Of a stretch of DNA of 64,000 nucleotides, positions 63,482 through 64,000 are shown piece after piece. A model generated the notes under the pieces. The model saw only the letters and a program-made list of their open reading frames with translations, searched no databases and was not told the origin of the DNA. Position 1 is the stretch's first letter; the number at the start of each line of letters is the position of its first letter. Origin of the DNA: Acidobacteriaceae bacterium. Its GTDB lineage: Bacteria; Acidobacteriota; Terriglobia; Terriglobales; Acidobacteriaceae. A program made the translations under genes and the position numbers. The stretch lies in the NCBI GenBank assembly GCA_021323655.1, contig JAJPKO010000027.1, positions 1 to 64,000 on the forward strand, written 5' to 3'.

Positions 63482-64000
63482 CTACCAGCGGACGCCAAAG
63501 GTAACAGGCAGGGTCCCGAAGCTGCCCGTGCCCTGCTGTGTTGCCGTGGCAGACGGCGAATCTACCCAGACATAGCGGACTTCAGCAAAGAGTTTGCCAT
63601 TGCTGTCAGGGCCGAAGGCCTTCCAGGTAAACCCGGCGCCAATGTTCATGCCGCCCTGGTTGCTCGAGAAGTGCCCGATTGTGACATTGGTGACACCCTC
63701 ATAGCAGAAGCCAAAGTAGTCGCAATACAGCACAGGCTGCGGCGAAGTAAAGGTAGTGACTTTGCGGTAAAAACCGCCGCCGCCCGTAAAGTATGCCCCG
63801 AAATTGCCCCTCGAGGGCAGGTAAACAATAGGATCAATCGTGAACGACCACACATGCACATTCCCGCCAGGAGCACCCACCGCGGCGAGCGTCCGGCCCG
63901 GAATTTTGTCCGCAATAAACTGATACTCCACCAGCGTCCCGAGCCACTTGTTGAAATTCCACCCTGCTCCCAGGGTGATGTTTCCACCATAGGTCGCATA
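63482..64000 (-). CDS. Outer-membrane beta-barrel protein, C-terminal part (cut by window end)
   Basis: The frame is open from the window edge (YATYGGNITLGAGWNFNKW...) to the stop at 63482, giving 172 residues of the C-terminal part. Alternating strands, Gly/aromatic content, GGGGFYRKVT, MNIGAGFTWKAF, KLFAEVRYVW and a terminal Trp (FGVRW) match an OmpA/opacity-type barrel with the usual aromatic last residue. Two cysteines in LYCDYFGFCYEG are unusual for a barrel loop. The true start is outside the window. Confidence 0.85.
   Translation of the reverse strand, partial: YATYGGNITLGAGWNFNKWLGTLVEYQFIADKIPGRTLAAVGAPGGNVHVWSFTIDPIVYLPSRGNFGAYFTGGGGFYRKVTTFTSPQPVLYCDYFGFCYEGVTNVTIGHFSSNQGGMNIGAGFTWKAFGPDSNGKLFAEVRYVWVDSPSATATQQGTGSFGTLPVTFGVRW

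Overview
The window looks like a chromosomal segment of an acidobacterium (class Terriglobia type). This is inferred from gene content and style, not from a marker gene: a fused BcsA-BcsB cellulose operon, several GH15/GH57/GH35 glycosidases, an ECF41 sigma factor, many TPR proteins, moderately high GC, and numerous short palindromic repeats between (and twice inside) genes. It carries no rRNA, CRISPR array, prophage or complete insertion sequence. One tRNA (Pro, GGG) is present.

Layout. 1-2.4 kb: an AT-richer cassette with a short tandem repeat, a periplasmic protein, a GH19 peptidoglycan/chitin hydrolase with no signal peptide, and a divergent Hcp-like gene. Together these suggest a type VI-style effector/immunity pair beside its carrier. 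2.4-10 kb: housekeeping genes (coaE, an HtrA-like protease, mmuM, purL, purF), interrupted by a brnTA toxin-antitoxin locus whose toxin gene is broken. 10-12.2 kb: a secreted GH35 enzyme and a truncated membrane gene. 12.3-28.1 kb: polysaccharide region with a GH57 protein, the cellulose operon (bcsQ-like, bcsAB fusion, bcsZ, bcsC) and a GH15 enzyme. 28.3-34.9 kb: tRNA-Pro and nucleic-acid-related genes (HNH nuclease, ComF, PD-(D/E)XK protein, UvrC-like protein), with a DinB-family protein and two very small secreted or membrane peptides. 34.9-39.8 kb: M1 aminopeptidase and CopC/CopD.

39.8-50.2 kb: all on the minus strand, a carbon-flow cluster: glucoamylase, tkt, rpiB, a HAD phosphatase, gnd, zwf, pgl and glk. 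It can take alpha-glucan to glucose, glucose 6-phosphate, the complete oxidative pentose phosphate branch and part of the non-oxidative branch. 50.5-64 kb: prfA, a membrane protein with an Xaa-Pro aminopeptidase, a processive GT2, an MqnC-like protein without its iron-sulfur cysteines, an FAD oxidoreductase coupled to an ECF41 sigma factor, an MFS exporter, a TPR protein, an M29 aminopeptidase, prmC (which modifies the product of prfA), and an outer-membrane barrel cut by the window end.

Most informative signals: the putative effector/immunity/Hcp cassette, the decayed brnT with a surviving brnA, the histidine-rich and one-helix peptides, the cysteine-less MqnC homologue, and a dispersed repeat family that has entered two reading frames.
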